Shown piece by piece: positions 1 through 12,700 of a stretch of DNA of 64,000 bases (positions are counted from its first letter, which is position 1; the number at the start of each line of letters is the position of its first letter). This stretch comes from Istiophorus platypterus (taxonomy: Eukaryota > Chordata > Actinopteri > Istiophoriformes > Istiophoridae), in NCBI GenBank assembly GCA_016859345.1, contig CM029120.1, positions 2,017,501-2,081,500 on the forward strand. The letters run 5' to 3'. The notes beneath the pieces were generated by a model. That model saw nothing but the letters and a program-made list of their open reading frames with translations, was not told the DNA's origin and ran no database searches. A program made the position numbers and the translations under genes.

Positions 1-109
1 AATGGTTTCCATGATGGAGCGGAGACAGGAAGGCGGCGTAGCCGGAGGACGAGGTGCGGGTCGGACGCCTGCGGTCGCCGAAGTCGCCGAAGGCCCCCAA
101 GGCGGCGAC
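1..109 (-). CDS. Possible partial exon of an unidentified gene at the left edge
   Basis: On the minus strand, an AG at 110-111 is followed by an open frame of 36 codons that runs off the window. The frame starts VAALGAFGDFGDRRRP and later reads SSSGYAAFLSP. About three quarters of its codons end in G or C, unlike the surrounding AT-rich flank, which is why I list it. The polypyrimidine tract before the AG is weak. I do not recognise the protein. It could equally be a GC-rich non-coding patch, and the plus strand is also open here. Confidence 0.25.
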
Positions 110-2585
110 CTGTCTGTCTATGTGCACTGAATGACATCATAGTGCACCCGTTTTTCAGGTGTGTTCAGATTTAACACAGGATGGGTAGAAAGATGGCTCC
201 GCTTCAGACTTTTAAAACGTAAAACAAAGTTTGTCGGTTCTGCTTTTCAGGAGACAAGATCCCGGAACTAGGTTCTGTTCAAGCCCTTCAGATGTAAAGT
301 ACTTTCCAGAGGCCCGGTTGTGATTGGTCAGTCAGAAGTGACGTCTGGTCGCAAAAAAGGCCCGATTGCGACAAACACAACAACAGGAAACCAAGGCACT
401 TCCCCCTGAATCCGCATCGACCGGGACGACTGATGCTCTTGGGGAGAGAGAATGAGGAATGGCAGGGAAAAGCAGAACCCGACTCAGCCGCCACCTGACC
501 ACAAGCCATCATCAGACACCTGCCAGCCCACATTCCTGTTGGATTACTCAGCTGTGTACCTGACGGTTCCGGTGATGAAAGAAAGAGCAGCCACTGCAGT
601 GGAAACATTCCAACATCGTAAAAACTCTGGCCTCAAGCCACCGTGAAGCGTTTTGGCATTAACATAAATCCTCAGATGAAAAATTAGGCACAATCGAACT
701 TGCCTGATCATATTTCATGTCCCGCCAGGACCGGAACCGGCTCGGGGGGGTTCTTGACTTTGGCTTTGACACCAAAGTAGTGCAAAGAGCACCTGAAACA
801 CTGAGAGGCCTCTGGTGAAAGTGCTTGTGTCATAAAAACACGTTCGATTTACTCAATAGTGATTTAGTGTCAGTTTATATTTGTAGATTTCACAAAAGTA
901 ACGACCATAATCTGAGGAAATGCTAATGAGGTAAATCACAGAACACGGTGGCGATAAAGCATTTCTGGGTTAAATCTGAGCTGAAACTAGAGACTAGAGC
1001 CTAGAGACTCGGGTAAGGAACCACAGACCGCCTGCGTTTTTGTGTCTCCCGGGAACGGTTCTTGGTGTCCGTGCCTAGAGGGAGAGGCCAGGCCACACGC
1101 TCGTTCATCCAGGATGCTGTTGAAGGGCATTTTGGGAAACGTAGTAGGTTGACATAAAAGCAGAAGCTGCTGATGAGGTTGACTTGCGTGTGTGTGTGTG
1201 TGTGTGTTTTATTTGAGGGTTTTAAGAGTGTGTGCAGTGGCTGCCACAGGCGACCCCTGCTGCAGGCACTGCACCATCAGCACCTCCCGAATGGAATTTG
1301 CAGATTTCTAACTTTATGTCAGCCTTTCATGTTTCACACCTCTCTGGTTTGTAAAATCCTGACGGGGCCTCTTTTTCTCTCTCTCTCTCCCCAGCATGCA
1401 CCCACATCCTTCAGCTCGAAGTCGGTGTCGGGGTCGTAACTTTGGCGCCGTCAAACTCAGCAGCAAACACAGGCCCGTGGTTGGCTGGCGGGAGGAGCAG
1501 GGCTCCTTCTCTCTCTCTCTTCAACCACTGCCAATGAAGTTCCTCTGAGCAAGGCAGGACGGGGCAGCGGCAGCGGTGGCAGCAGCAGTGTTGCTGGAGG
1601 AAGCGGCAGAAACAAAATGAAGTTCCTCCAGAGCTGCGAGCTGCAGCAAAGCGCAGAACAACAGATAACTAAGAGTATAAATATATAAAAAACACAGCAG
1701 GTATAACATGGGCAGTAAAAGTTCAGGCAATGTGGATAAGGAGCAGGAGTCATGGTGCAGAAAATATCATGTTTCCTCACAGGGAAGAAAGAAAACCTGT
1801 AAAATACCGAAGTAGTCTTCTTTTCTTTTTTCCTTTTTTCTTTTCTTTTTCCTGGCCTAAAGGAACAAAGCTTGCTGCAGCAGACATCGTGACACCCACC
1901 CCCCGTACACACCGACCAGCTCCATCTGTTCTTCTGCAGCCAATCACCCAATCTGGTCTGAACAGAACCATGTCCACGTTCTCCGTCTTGCCCCCCATAC
2001 CCCCCCGCCCCCAGTTGCACACAGCTGCGAGATGTTTTATTCCCGGGGAGGGAGGGGCAGCGGGTATTTCTGGCCCCTTTCCCCTGCCATCTTGGAAGGA
2101 TTAGTGGGGAGATCTTGTCTGTTGACAATTAAATATGAATCTGTCTCGACAGCCAGGGCCCTCGACAGCCTAGTCGTGCTCTTGGGACCGGAGGCCGGCT
2201 TCTCCTCATCAGGAAGCTTTCGGCCCGACAGGCTCTCGGTTCCTCCTCTTTCTCATGACAGCATCGAAGAAAAAAACTCAGTCAGACATCAGCTGTGACT
2301 TGAGAATGAGAGAAGAATGACTCAAAAAGAAAAAAAAAACAAAACACTTGATGAGCTACTTTCCAGCCCCTGATGATGCACAGTGCAAAACATAACATGC
2401 ACATAATGGCTCTCATCTAGCACATTAAGAGTCAATAACAGTGCAGACGCAACGCTCGATACCAAGGTGAAGAGAAGACGCACAGTGATTGTTGTAAAGC
2501 GAAGTGGAGCTGAGGAGGTTCGTCTGCGGCAAACCTGATCATTTTTGATGAGCTGTGGGAAGAAACAGTTTGTATCTTCGGGTTT

Positions 2586-2619
<34 letters not shown>

Positions 2620-4867
2620 CGCGCCTGTGCTCAGGCGGGGTTCGGAAACGTTTCCCGTACAGTCCTGAGCGATCGTGGTGGAAGGAAAATGTCAACGTTC
2701 GGGAAAATGTTTGAAAAATGGTTGCAGAGAACAGTCAGAGGCAGCGTTCGAGTCGAACGCCAACGACGGCTCAAGGAGGTTAAATGTTGCGAAGAAACTT
2801 TCTAGATGTCCGGGCCTATGCCCTCTTCATTAAAACTTTACAGATGTTTTATCATGTAAGTTATCACCTTAATATGTCTCATATTTTTACTGTCAAATAT
2901 GATTTAAAGCAGGATTCATGGCTGCACAATGCAAATTTTCTTCCCAAGTAGTTCCATCCAAATTTCATTTTTATCTGCATTTAATGCGGTTTTAAAATTT
3001 CCTTCGTACACTTTTTGAATTTAAAAAATCTCTTTACGAAAAGATGCATGTAACTGACTCGCATTTACTGATGAGTTCATTCAGTATATAAGGTATTCTG
3101 TTATTTTAAGGTTACTTATAATCATATCCTCTTTTTCTAGTGCTTTTCTTTTGCTGCTGTGACTCTTTTTTTTTCATTTCATTGCAGTTATAAGATAATG
3201 AAAAAATAACCTCAAGGAAACTGAATTCTTGAGTTTATGAAGTGAATTCTAAACTTATTATTAATGTTTCTTTTTTCCACCAAAGCCATTTTATTATGCA
3301 TGTGAAAAAGTCACAAAAAGACAATATTACCTCCAGTCTAAAACCAGAGACAATGATGTGATACAAAGCAAACAGTGTGTCTTTCAAACACATAATATTT
3401 TCATTGACGACTGCTACTGTTTCCACATCAGACAGAGCTGCAGCGGGCCAGGATGCTCCCTGTGTCACATCTGTAACACCTGGTTCGGACGGCTGGCCGC
3501 AGCCTCCCTCCGGTCTCAAGGAAACAGAGGCGCCGGCGTGCCTGCGTGAGGCCGGCACCACCTCTGGTCCTGTTAAATGGCCGCCTCTCTCGTCGCAAAA
3601 GTCGGTGGCCAGGGAGGGGCCACGCCTGCCGGCATGAGAAGGACGCCGAGAGCCGTGCCCTCCGCCTCGTTGACCCCGAGAGAGGCAGGGACACTGTCGT
3701 CCTCAGGCCCCGCCCTTCCTCTGTGAAGGCTGAAGAGCTGCTTCTCCGCTCTGCTGTAGTGTCATCAGCAGATTTAATGAAAAGATTGCTCTGCTGGTGG
3801 CGGGATGGCGGTGTGGGGGGGCGCTGTTCAGTAAAGGAACTATCTGGGTCCTGTTGCCAGGAGCCGCCCGACGATGAAGCCAGGCTGGAAGTGGAGCCAA
3901 GATGGAGTCCGGCGTGACAGGAGATTTCCTCTATTTGTAGTAGTGGAATCTAACTAATTACTTTTCTTAAGTGCAGTTTTTAGGCGCTTTTATTCTCTGT
4001 TATATGTCTCCACCTCTAGATTTATCTGACAGTCCCGGCGATGAGTTATTTAGGATTAAAATTACACATAAAGAAAAACACATGACAGGTTTATGAAATA
4101 CAACGCACTGTTAAAGATTAAACCATCCATTACAATAAAGAGCGTCGGGTTTGTATTTCCTCGTCGTGTCTCAGATGTCTATGAAATTGTTAGCAGAGAG
4201 ACAGATTTACCCTCCAAACTCATCACACGGTTCCAATTGAATAACTGTTCAAAGTTCAAAGAGGCAAAATTATCCAATATTTCATGAGGGAAAAAAATCA
4301 GAAGATTAGAGAGAAGTCTAAAAACTGAAAACAGTCAGGACTTTGTTTTTTTCTAATTTCCTCTACCGTTAATCATCTCATAACCCTCCAGATTTAATGT
4401 GTGACCTATTCATAGTGAAGCATAGCATTAACAGAGCAAGTTACAATAATATATCAATCACAAGCGTCAGGCTTTTTGCAAAGATTGTGCTTACTGTTAA
4501 TTCTTATGGTAAATATAGCTGATAACCCTTCTCTAAATGCAGGCCTTATCTTCTTATTGGGAATTGTCATACTGTTTTATCTGTACTTTAACTTAAGTAA
4601 AGGACGTGACCACCTCTTCCACCACTGTTTGTTTGAAGCAGAAGCAGAGGCAGAGGAAGTGGTTCAGGCCACCCAAAGTAACAGTTCTGCAAAACACGAT
4701 ATTCACGAAATGGCACGAGCGGTATTTTCATTTAGGTGCAGGAGGAGGTATCATCACTGGGGTGTGAATTCAGGTTTACAGAATTTAGTCTGACAGCCGA
4801 CTACAAAATCAACAGAACCAGGCGTCTTCAGCCAAGCGTGTTACTCCGAGGCTGCACTTTGAGCTAA

Positions 4868-5290
4868 ATTCTATTCAGTTCAATTTTATTTATATGGTGG
4901 CATTTCATACCTGAGGTTATCTCTGGACTCTGAGACCCAACATTTCCACCATGAGTAGGAAACTGGCAACCAGCAAACGCAAAACTCCTTTAATAAGGTA
5001 GAAAAACTGAACAGATTCCAGCTCATGGTGTGTGTGTATGTGGGTGTGTGGGGGGGGTGTCTGCCTTGACTGGCTGGATTGAAAAAGAAAGGGTGGGGCA
5101 GGAGGGAGGAGAGAGAGCATAGCACAATACAGGTACCACATAAAGTTGTATGATAAAAATTAGATTAGTAATAAAACTAATAGTTAAAATAATAAGGCTA
5201 ATAATAAGAAGTAGCAGGGCTAGAAGGCCCTTAACAGATGATAAAAAACACTTTGAATGATTAATGCTGAAAGAGACTGGGACGGATAAT
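4868..5290. repeat. Possible dispersed fish repeat (CAATTTTATTTATAT type)
   Basis: The block opens with a TTCAATTTTATTTATAT motif that, from general knowledge of fish genomes, recurs at the end of a common interspersed element. A related motif in reverse orientation is at about 18246-18290. The interior is AT-rich with short TAATAA-like runs. The family name and exact borders cannot be fixed from this window. Confidence 0.3.
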
Positions 5291-5402
5291 GGCATTTACA
5301 CTTAAAATAAGTGTTTTTAGAAGTGATTTTGTGAAGATTTAATGTGAAGCTGGTTCTCTGAAGGCTACTCCGCATCATCTAAATATGCTGCTGTTGAAAA
5401 TA

Positions 5403-5421
5403 CCCCCCCCCCCCCCCCCCC
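5403..5421 (+). repeat. Poly-C homopolymer
   Basis: A run of 19 C. The minus strand is therefore a G run with potential for four-stranded DNA, and the exact length is likely to be uncertain in assemblies. Confidence 0.9.
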
Positions 5422-6539
5422 AGCCGGAGAGATGGTGTGATGTGGCTCCTGTTTGAATTCAAGGATTCATCATCCGATTCCCCGAGTCCGTTCCTTTGAC
5501 CTGAGTGCGGTGCAATATGAAGCCTATAAAACGCCGCTGCTCCCTTGAACAGCATCACCAACGGAAAGAGCCTCCGCCGGCGTCCCCTCATTGACTCACG
5601 CACACACAGACACACATACACACACACACATACGCACACATCATTCAAAAGCAACACTCCAGGGCTTATGAAACAGTTTTTTTTTCCTCAAGAAAATCTC
5701 CTTAAAACGCAGTCCGAAGAGGAAGCCCCGTGGGTGAGAGAGCTTTGAAAGAGACATCAGATCAGGATGCGGGCGGGCGGGGGGGGGCGTCCTGTCCTCC
5801 CCTCCAGGTCCATGCGCAGAAGCTCAGAAACCGGTGAACTGCCATTTTTCTGGCCCAGCTCCTCCCTCACAGCCACCCCCCCAGACTCATCTCATAATGG
5901 TGGCTGAACACCTCTACTCTTGCACACACATTGGATTTATACTGATAAATGATGTCAGTATTCAACCATCAGTGTTATCAGGCTCTGTAATTCCTCAGTT
6001 AGTTTGTTACGGTTTCTTTTGGCACCCCTGAATTTTAAGTGTGAATCTTCAGAATATCCTCAGAAACAAATGCAAATTAGCCTATTATGTATAATCAGAA
6101 TATTTTAATAGAGGTTAATCGGGGTCACTAAACAATAACAACAGCAACAATAGCAAGAAATATGCTTTTCAATGCTGAAATAAAAAATACGGACAGAAAA
6201 TGTACGCTCGACACAATTATTGGCACCATTATGATGCATTTATATGAACGAGACTCACCTGTGGTTCATTTTCATCGTTCACATGACCCAAATCAACCAA
6301 TGAAATGTGGTTTTCCTGCAAAAAAAGGAGCAGATTGTGTCCAACTTCTTTTTCGTAATAGCGAAAACAAGAGGGCAAAAGAAAATCTGTTCTCAAAAAG
6401 CAGAACAGTTCCAGAGGCCGGAGGGCAACTGCCAAGGATCTTGTCAGGAAGCTTCACAGTCATAAAACTGTTGAGACTCTTCCTGGATGTGGAGCTAAGA
6501 AGAAAGTCAATGAGAGAAGTCTGCAGAGGTTGACTTCTA

Positions 6540-6862
6540 ATGCTGGATTTATGCCTCTGCATTGAGTCTACGCCGTTGCCTCCACAAGTGGCCTATGCTG
6601 TCCTGAGCATTTATACTTCATTCTGTAATTACACCACTCAACACCAGTTTGTCTGCATCACTTCAAAACGACGGCGACTGAAACTGAGCAGATCTCGGAG
6701 GAATCGGAGCTGATGGACGTCGAACAGCAGTTTTAGTTTTTCCTGAATTTACTGTGACATGTAAACAAAAGACATCCGAGGACACGGTCTGTACAACGGC
6801 AGTGGAGAAGGAGGAGCCAAAGATGCGACGCCACCGAGCCGACCAATCAGGGCTCTTCTGGT
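6540..6862 (+). mobile_element. MITE-like element, copy A
   Basis: The start (GGATTTATGCCTCTGC) matches the ends of copies B, C and D. The interior at 6661-6860 is a diverged reverse complement of 7930-8100 (copy B). Shared landmarks are the block TTTTTCCTGAATTTACTG, the GACGGTCTG-like block and a CCGACCAATCA block near the right end. No transposase is present. The TTTATGCTTCTGCGTC-type terminus reminds me of non-autonomous PIF/Harbinger elements of fish, but that assignment is unverified. The right end is poorly defined. Confidence 0.6.
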
Positions 6863-7521
6863 CTTTCTGGCCTTTGAGAGCTTCAGGGTGATCCGGATCG
6901 ATCTGGATCAATCCAGACTGGTGGTTTCAGCCCGGACCATAAACCATTTACCGACCGAACAGGGCTCCGTGGGTGGAGACCGAGGGCGGAAGGCTCCAAA
7001 AGATGAGACTAATGTTGGTCTTTCAGGGATAATGTTCCATGGACAGAGGTAGTGCATCAGTTTGTTTATAGGCAATGAAATGAGGCCCACGAGGAAAAGA
7101 ACCCCCACCCGCAGTAGACCATGGTGGAGGTTCTCTCGGGCTGGGGGGGCTGGTTTGCTGCCTCTGGCACTGGAGGCAGTGAATGCATCAAAGGAATGAT
7201 GAAACCAGGAGATTACCGAGGAATTTTAGAGAGAAATGCGAATCAGCGGTAACTAGATTATGCAATTCCTGGAGAAATTGCGGTGGGATTGCTGCCGCTG
7301 TCCTTTGTCCTTTGCTTCCTGCTAAGAAAGCTGCAGAGTTTCTGGCTGTTAGAAAGCTCAGGCTAAACTGTGTTGCCGCTTCGTTCAAGAAGGTCTCGCT
7401 TTCCCTTTGTCATCCTTGTGTATGAGTGCGTCTCTGTGTCTTTTTCCCTCTCTATGTACTTATGTGTCTGTCTCCGTTAAGCCCCTTTAACTGCCTTCGA
7501 GGTTTTACCTAGAAAGTCTGA

Positions 7522-7568
<47 letters not shown>

Positions 7569-7845
7569 CACCACCGACTGAAATTAATTGCAGGAAAGTT
7601 TCCAGACTAAAACTGTACTCAACATATTCTTGAAATATGTGTAAATCTTGCACGTACCTCTTGACTCCTGCTATTCAATCATAAACTGTGACTCCTGTCG
7701 CCAGAGTTTTGACACCGTGAGCGTCACAAGGCTTTGCTAAACAAATCTGTGCATTTAGTGTTCGTGGTGTCAGAACTGTGCGAAATGAAACAAGTTAAAT
7801 TTATGTTTTGCTGCGAAAACTTGGTTCTAAGTTTGTATTGCAGGT
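6863..7845. other. Spacer between inverted MITE copies
   Basis: No gene found. 7522-7563 is a GT dinucleotide run. 7186-7380 is a non-repetitive block with homeobox-like and octamer-like words that could be a conserved element. This spacer would form the loop if copies A and B paired. Confidence 0.5.
7522..7563 (+). repeat. (GT)n microsatellite
   Basis: About 20 GT units with a single interruption near the left end. Confidence 0.9.
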
Positions 7846-8100
7846 TGAAAGCAGATTTATGCTTCTTTGTCAAACCTACACCATAGCCTGATGCACACCT
7901 TCCAAAGAACGTAACTAAGATAACTTCGCTGTGATTGGTTGGCTTCTCCTTCTTCGCTGCGGTCGTTCAGACCGTCTCCTCTGATGTCTTCCTTTGTTTC
8001 AGCGTCGCAGTAAATTCAGGAAAAACTAAAGCCGCTGTTCAACATCCGTCGGCTCCGACTCCATCAAGATCCATCGGTTTAAGTCACCGTTGTTTTGAAG
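7846..8100 (-). mobile_element. MITE-like element, copy B (inverted relative to A)
   Basis: The plus strand begins AGATTTATGCTTCTTTGTC, the terminal motif of the family. Read on the minus strand the interior follows copy A: a short frame ending DVEQ-R-L then stop, the TTTTTCCTGAATTTACTG block, the GACGGTCTG block and a CCAACCAATCACAGC block. It therefore lies in opposite orientation to copy A, about 1.1 kb away. Confidence 0.6.
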
Positions 8101-9713
8101 GCTCTACGTAGACCCAACTCAGAACAAATCCTGCTTTAGGGACATTTGGATCCAACTACCACTTGAGGCTGGTTAGTTCAACTTCTATAAGTCACTGTGC
8201 TTTCCTGGCAAAAAAAATGAAAAATTCAATTTTGTGGCAATGAGGACGGATTAACCAGAACAATTTTCAGAGCAGTTTAACATGTTCTCCAGCTCTGATT
8301 GTGATGCCAGCCACTGTGGCTTCTCAACATTCATTTCCATGGGGAAAAGCGGCCAACAAAACGTTGAATATTTCGGAAACCTTGAGACACATCACTTAGA
8401 AACACGCACCATGTCCCAAACGAGCAGCGCATTTTGGCATTTGAAGAGTTTCTACAACGATGGGTGCAGGATTAAATAGTTGCTAAAATAAGTGAGTGGA
8501 AGATACGATAACAAACAAAATGGCCGACAAAAGAAACAGGATCCCAAGAACGAGAGCGCTCATTGGTTTTTAAATAAAACTCCTCCCCACTTGTCTCTGA
8601 GGGAAGATTTGGAGAAACAACACACTTCCTCTAAACATGACTTCATCAACTCGTGTCTCTTTAAGACACAACCTCTAAATCTCGGCCTTTGTCTCCGTGC
8701 CCGTCCTCCTGTCACGCTCTGAATAAAACCACGGAGCAGACCCGGGCGATAATCCTTCCAGAGGCCTCTCTTGGCCCGCCGGGGCTCGGGGAGGCGGTCT
8801 GGTCCGGTCCATTGTGTCTGGGGTGTGTGCTCAGCTGGGGCGGCTGTAACGCTGAACCCCAGCGGGGAGAGGCAGGAAGCTGTCTGAGTATTTATATCTC
8901 CCTCCTCTCCAACAACACGGAGCCGTGAACGAGCCAAGTCCGGCAAGTTTATTTTGCACTGTCTCACCTCGGATTGTCACGAGACCCTGGGCTGTTTGGT
9001 TCTGAGATTTATTTGTTATTTTGTCAGTGTTTTATCTTTATCATTTCTTTCTTCTTCTATTCGATGCTCTTTTATTTGAAATTTGAAAGTGTGTCGAAAC
9101 ACGTACAGTTTTGTAACCGATTTCCTTTCGGTTTTGTGTATGAGTCACTGTGTAGAAGTTATGTATAGGTAAGTTTAATTCAGTTCCATTGCTTTCTCAC
9201 CAAAGATTTTCATTACTGAGATTTATGCACATACTTTTGATTAATATATGGGTTATTTTTCTTTAAAAAACCCTTGCAAAGTATTTACGAAATGTTATAT
9301 ACAAATAAGATTTGTTTAATGGTTTCAATTTTGATTTAATTGCCATCACACATGTTCATGTCTGTTCTCTATAATGTATTTAGCCATAGTTTCATTTTAT
9401 TTTGCAGTTTGAGTGTACAAACTCGTTTTTTGACCTTGCCAAGTAAATAAAATCGGCCCAACCTGACAAGTGGCCAAAAGGAATAAGTAGTGAGATGTGG
9501 CTTAAAGTTCCAGAGAAGTAAGAAGACCTTGAGGTATGACTTTTTTTACTGAGCCAAAATTATAAAAATGCAGCTATAAATTAAGTTTAATTTAAAGTTT
9601 CAAGGCACTTACTCAACATTTATGAACTCACTGAGCAAACTGATTAAATTTGTAACTGCAGCCACAGCAATATTAATGCTGGAAGTTAACATATGCAGTT
9701 TAGGGGTGTGTGT

Positions 9714-9748
9714 GTGGTGGTGGTGGTGGTGGGGGGGGGGGGGGGGGG
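9714..9748 (+). repeat. (TGG)n followed by an 18-base G run
   Basis: Five TGG units run into 18 consecutive G. This is a likely G-quadruplex former and a place where assembly length may be wrong. Confidence 0.9.
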
Positions 9749-12700
9749 TTAGTGGCTTGTTCTAAAAGAAGCGGAGCTATGAAATAATAATTATTTTTCC
9801 CTCTTTGATATCTTCTTATAGGCTCCAAAAAGCCTTTGGATGACTGTTACACTGGGTGCTCTAAAATTTCTGTCCTCAGAGAGAAGTGACCAACAGACTG
9901 ACCCCTGTGTAAACTCAAGTGTCTCGTTGGAGACAAAAAGGAGACACAAATACTAACAAGTCAAGGTGATTTGAAAAGAAAATCATCAGGAAGGCTTAAG
10001 ACAAAGATGTTGCAATGGTGAAGCTACAATTTTTTAAAAAACATTCAAGCATTATTTTAAATTATCAACTGAATGTCAAGAAATAACAGTTTTATGTTAA
10101 CAATATAGATGTATTGTGAGGCAGAGATACAGTGTCTTCTTACGTTGGTATGCTAAACAGCTAGCCCCAACCTGTCAGTTCTCGTAATACCACTTTGTAC
10201 CTCCGGAGGCGATAGTGAGCATCAGTTCAGCACGAGAGGATGAAGAAGTAGTGCTGATCAGAGGGCAAGAAAAAACATTTGAAGAAAAGAAATGAAAGAA
10301 ACCAGAGCCAACTTTAACACCTGTTAATGATATCGTAGCTTTGGAGAAACATACGCATAGCTCTTTTAATGCAATGACATCTATGTCAACACAACCTAAT
10401 ACCACTGCTCCTGTTTTTGACATATGTGTTGGGACAGAGACAGAGACAGACAGAGAGGTTGCAGTCACACTATTGGAGTGTTTTTTGCCCTGAGGCAGTC
10501 GAATGTATTGAAAGTGGCTGCTGCCCCCTCCTCAGGTGGGCCGGTTCCTACATCAACACCTGCCGCCTTCCCACCGAGCCGTCTGATGGAAAACATCCAC
10601 CACGGCTGGACGGTGCTCAGACCGACTGGATGATGCTCATGGTGCAGTGCTGCATGAGCCAACGCTCGAGCCCCCCTTTCACTGCAATCTGCAAATGAAC
10701 AAGGACTAATCCTACTGTCACTATGAAGCAGCATATCTCGGTCCAATCTCTTCTCCTGTGTGGATCAGCATAACGGCGGAAGATAACGTAACTGCTGCTG
10801 TGATAACTTTCCAGAGCTGTGAAAGCCTGTCTTAGATTAGGATGAACCTTTGGATAGTGTTTTGGTTTCTTTTTCTCAACCTGACCTTCCTAGATCATAT
10901 TTCATCGCCTCCAACTATTTTTTTTTATCCTTTTTAATGCAGAGCTTTTTTTAGGCTGGACCACAACAGCAGGGCAAATGACTGACTGACTGGTGAAGTT
11001 ACACCATGGATCCTAGCTCTTTCAAAATGAATTGGCGCAGACATTTTCTATTGTGTCATCAGGGGGGTGTTACAAACTTAGCACCTTTGTCGTTAGATTT
11101 ACCGACTTTTCAGACCCCTTCAGTGGCTTTTCTTCACTAAAGCACCTAGAGACGGATCTAGGGACCTTTTGAACAAACCTTAGCTACTTTCTGTAGAAGA
11201 GAGTTGCCACTATTATCCTACAAGTGTGAGGTCAAGCCGTCCTCAGCAGACACACTCTCATTTAATCAGCAGCTGAGACAGACATGGACAGCTTCTAAGT
11301 GTTGCTGAAAATTGCAGCACACTGTGTTGGACTCCTAGTGACTCTTGTAATCTCAAACAAGGTTTTCAGCTGTTCTCGAGTTGATTTTGTGTCTTTTTCT
11401 CCATCAATTCTATAGGTGATGACAATATTGTCTTTCATGAAATAATTGTTAAGGAGTAGGAACATAGGAAAATCATGACAACAGACAGAATGGTCAAAAA
11501 CATAAGCGTGCAGCATATCCACTTTATCTGAACCACAAATGCACCAGAAATGTCAGTAATACTAAAATCTAATTACACGGGAAAACTGTGTGTGTGAAAG
11601 CGTTTGAAAACTCTCTGCAGAACAAAATGAGTTGTGAAAAACTGGTTTTAGCCGTCAAATTTAAGCTTTTTTCCTAATGAGATCCACCCAACAAAATTCA
11701 GTCTAGGTTGGATGAAAATGTTTTTTTTTTAGCTCAGTAAAGGTCGTCTATTTAAATGAATTTAATTAGTTCAATTTTATCAGTCTGTCTGTGTAGTCCG
11801 ATAAAATACTTCATTAAAAGCAAAATTTTCTGTCTATTTCGTGATATTTTAATGAGAGACAGTTTGTCTAATTGCAGCTTTGAAGCGTTGTCCCCTGAAA
11901 GGTCACCAGCCATAGCCGGCGTGAATCCGTCGGCTTCCTCCGACTTCTGTCAACGAGCCCTCGATGATGCCCCGCCCTCCCCGCCCCGCCCCTCCCCGCC
12001 CCTACCAGTGAGTAGTCGTGAATTGGCGCGTCAGCACAGCGTCTAAAGTCTAAATGTAAATGCGTGCAGGCTTTACAGTAAAAAAAAAAAAGAAAAAAAG
12101 AAACCTCTCCCAGGCCTCCTGACAGCAGCGAGCGGGCGGCGAGCGAGCAAGCGCTCCTTCAGTCGAGGCCTGCCGCCGCCTGCCTCACGACTTCCTCCCT
12201 TTGATCCCGAAAAGCCCTGCAGTCATATGCAAAGCAGGCTGGGAAGACGCCGCCGTGCTGGGAGCGATCACACGTACATACAGAGCAAAGAGTGGAGTAG
12301 GCTGTGTTTCATTTTCTTTCAGAGGATAACGTCTGCGAGCATCCTCACGCACACACACGCGTGTGCAAACGCACACGCACAACCCCCCCACACACACTCA
12401 CACACGCACGGAACTGTAAATTACACAGCAAGATAACAACAACACCGCCACCACTCCCTTCGTCTAGGACACAGTTTCGCTCTGACGTCAGACTCCGAGG
12501 ATGAAACACTTCTCCTGATATAGATTATGGCTCGAGTGTAAAAAGAATAACACTTGTGAAAAAATGATTTCATACACCAGTTTTATTACACTTGTTATAT
12601 GAATACTCTGAAAAGGTTTTGGGTTGAGAGGCGCAAATTCTTTTCTTAGTTCACCCATTTTTTCCTCAACATGACTCATTTTCCTCTGCTGGATTTTTTT

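Larger units (their letters stand above)
110..6539. other. Gene-poor flank with microsatellites
   Basis: No supported gene. Open frames here are short, lack splice context and resemble no family I know. The stretch holds short GT runs (1185-1207 and 2589-2616), a pyrimidine-rich patch around 1820-1850, a C homopolymer at 5403-5421, a CA-rich run near 5600-5640 and AT-rich unique sequence. Confidence 0.6.

Noticed and set aside
10490..10698. Possible exon after a pyrimidine-rich AG
   Set aside because: The open frame is short, has no donor with a partner exon, and matches no family I know.
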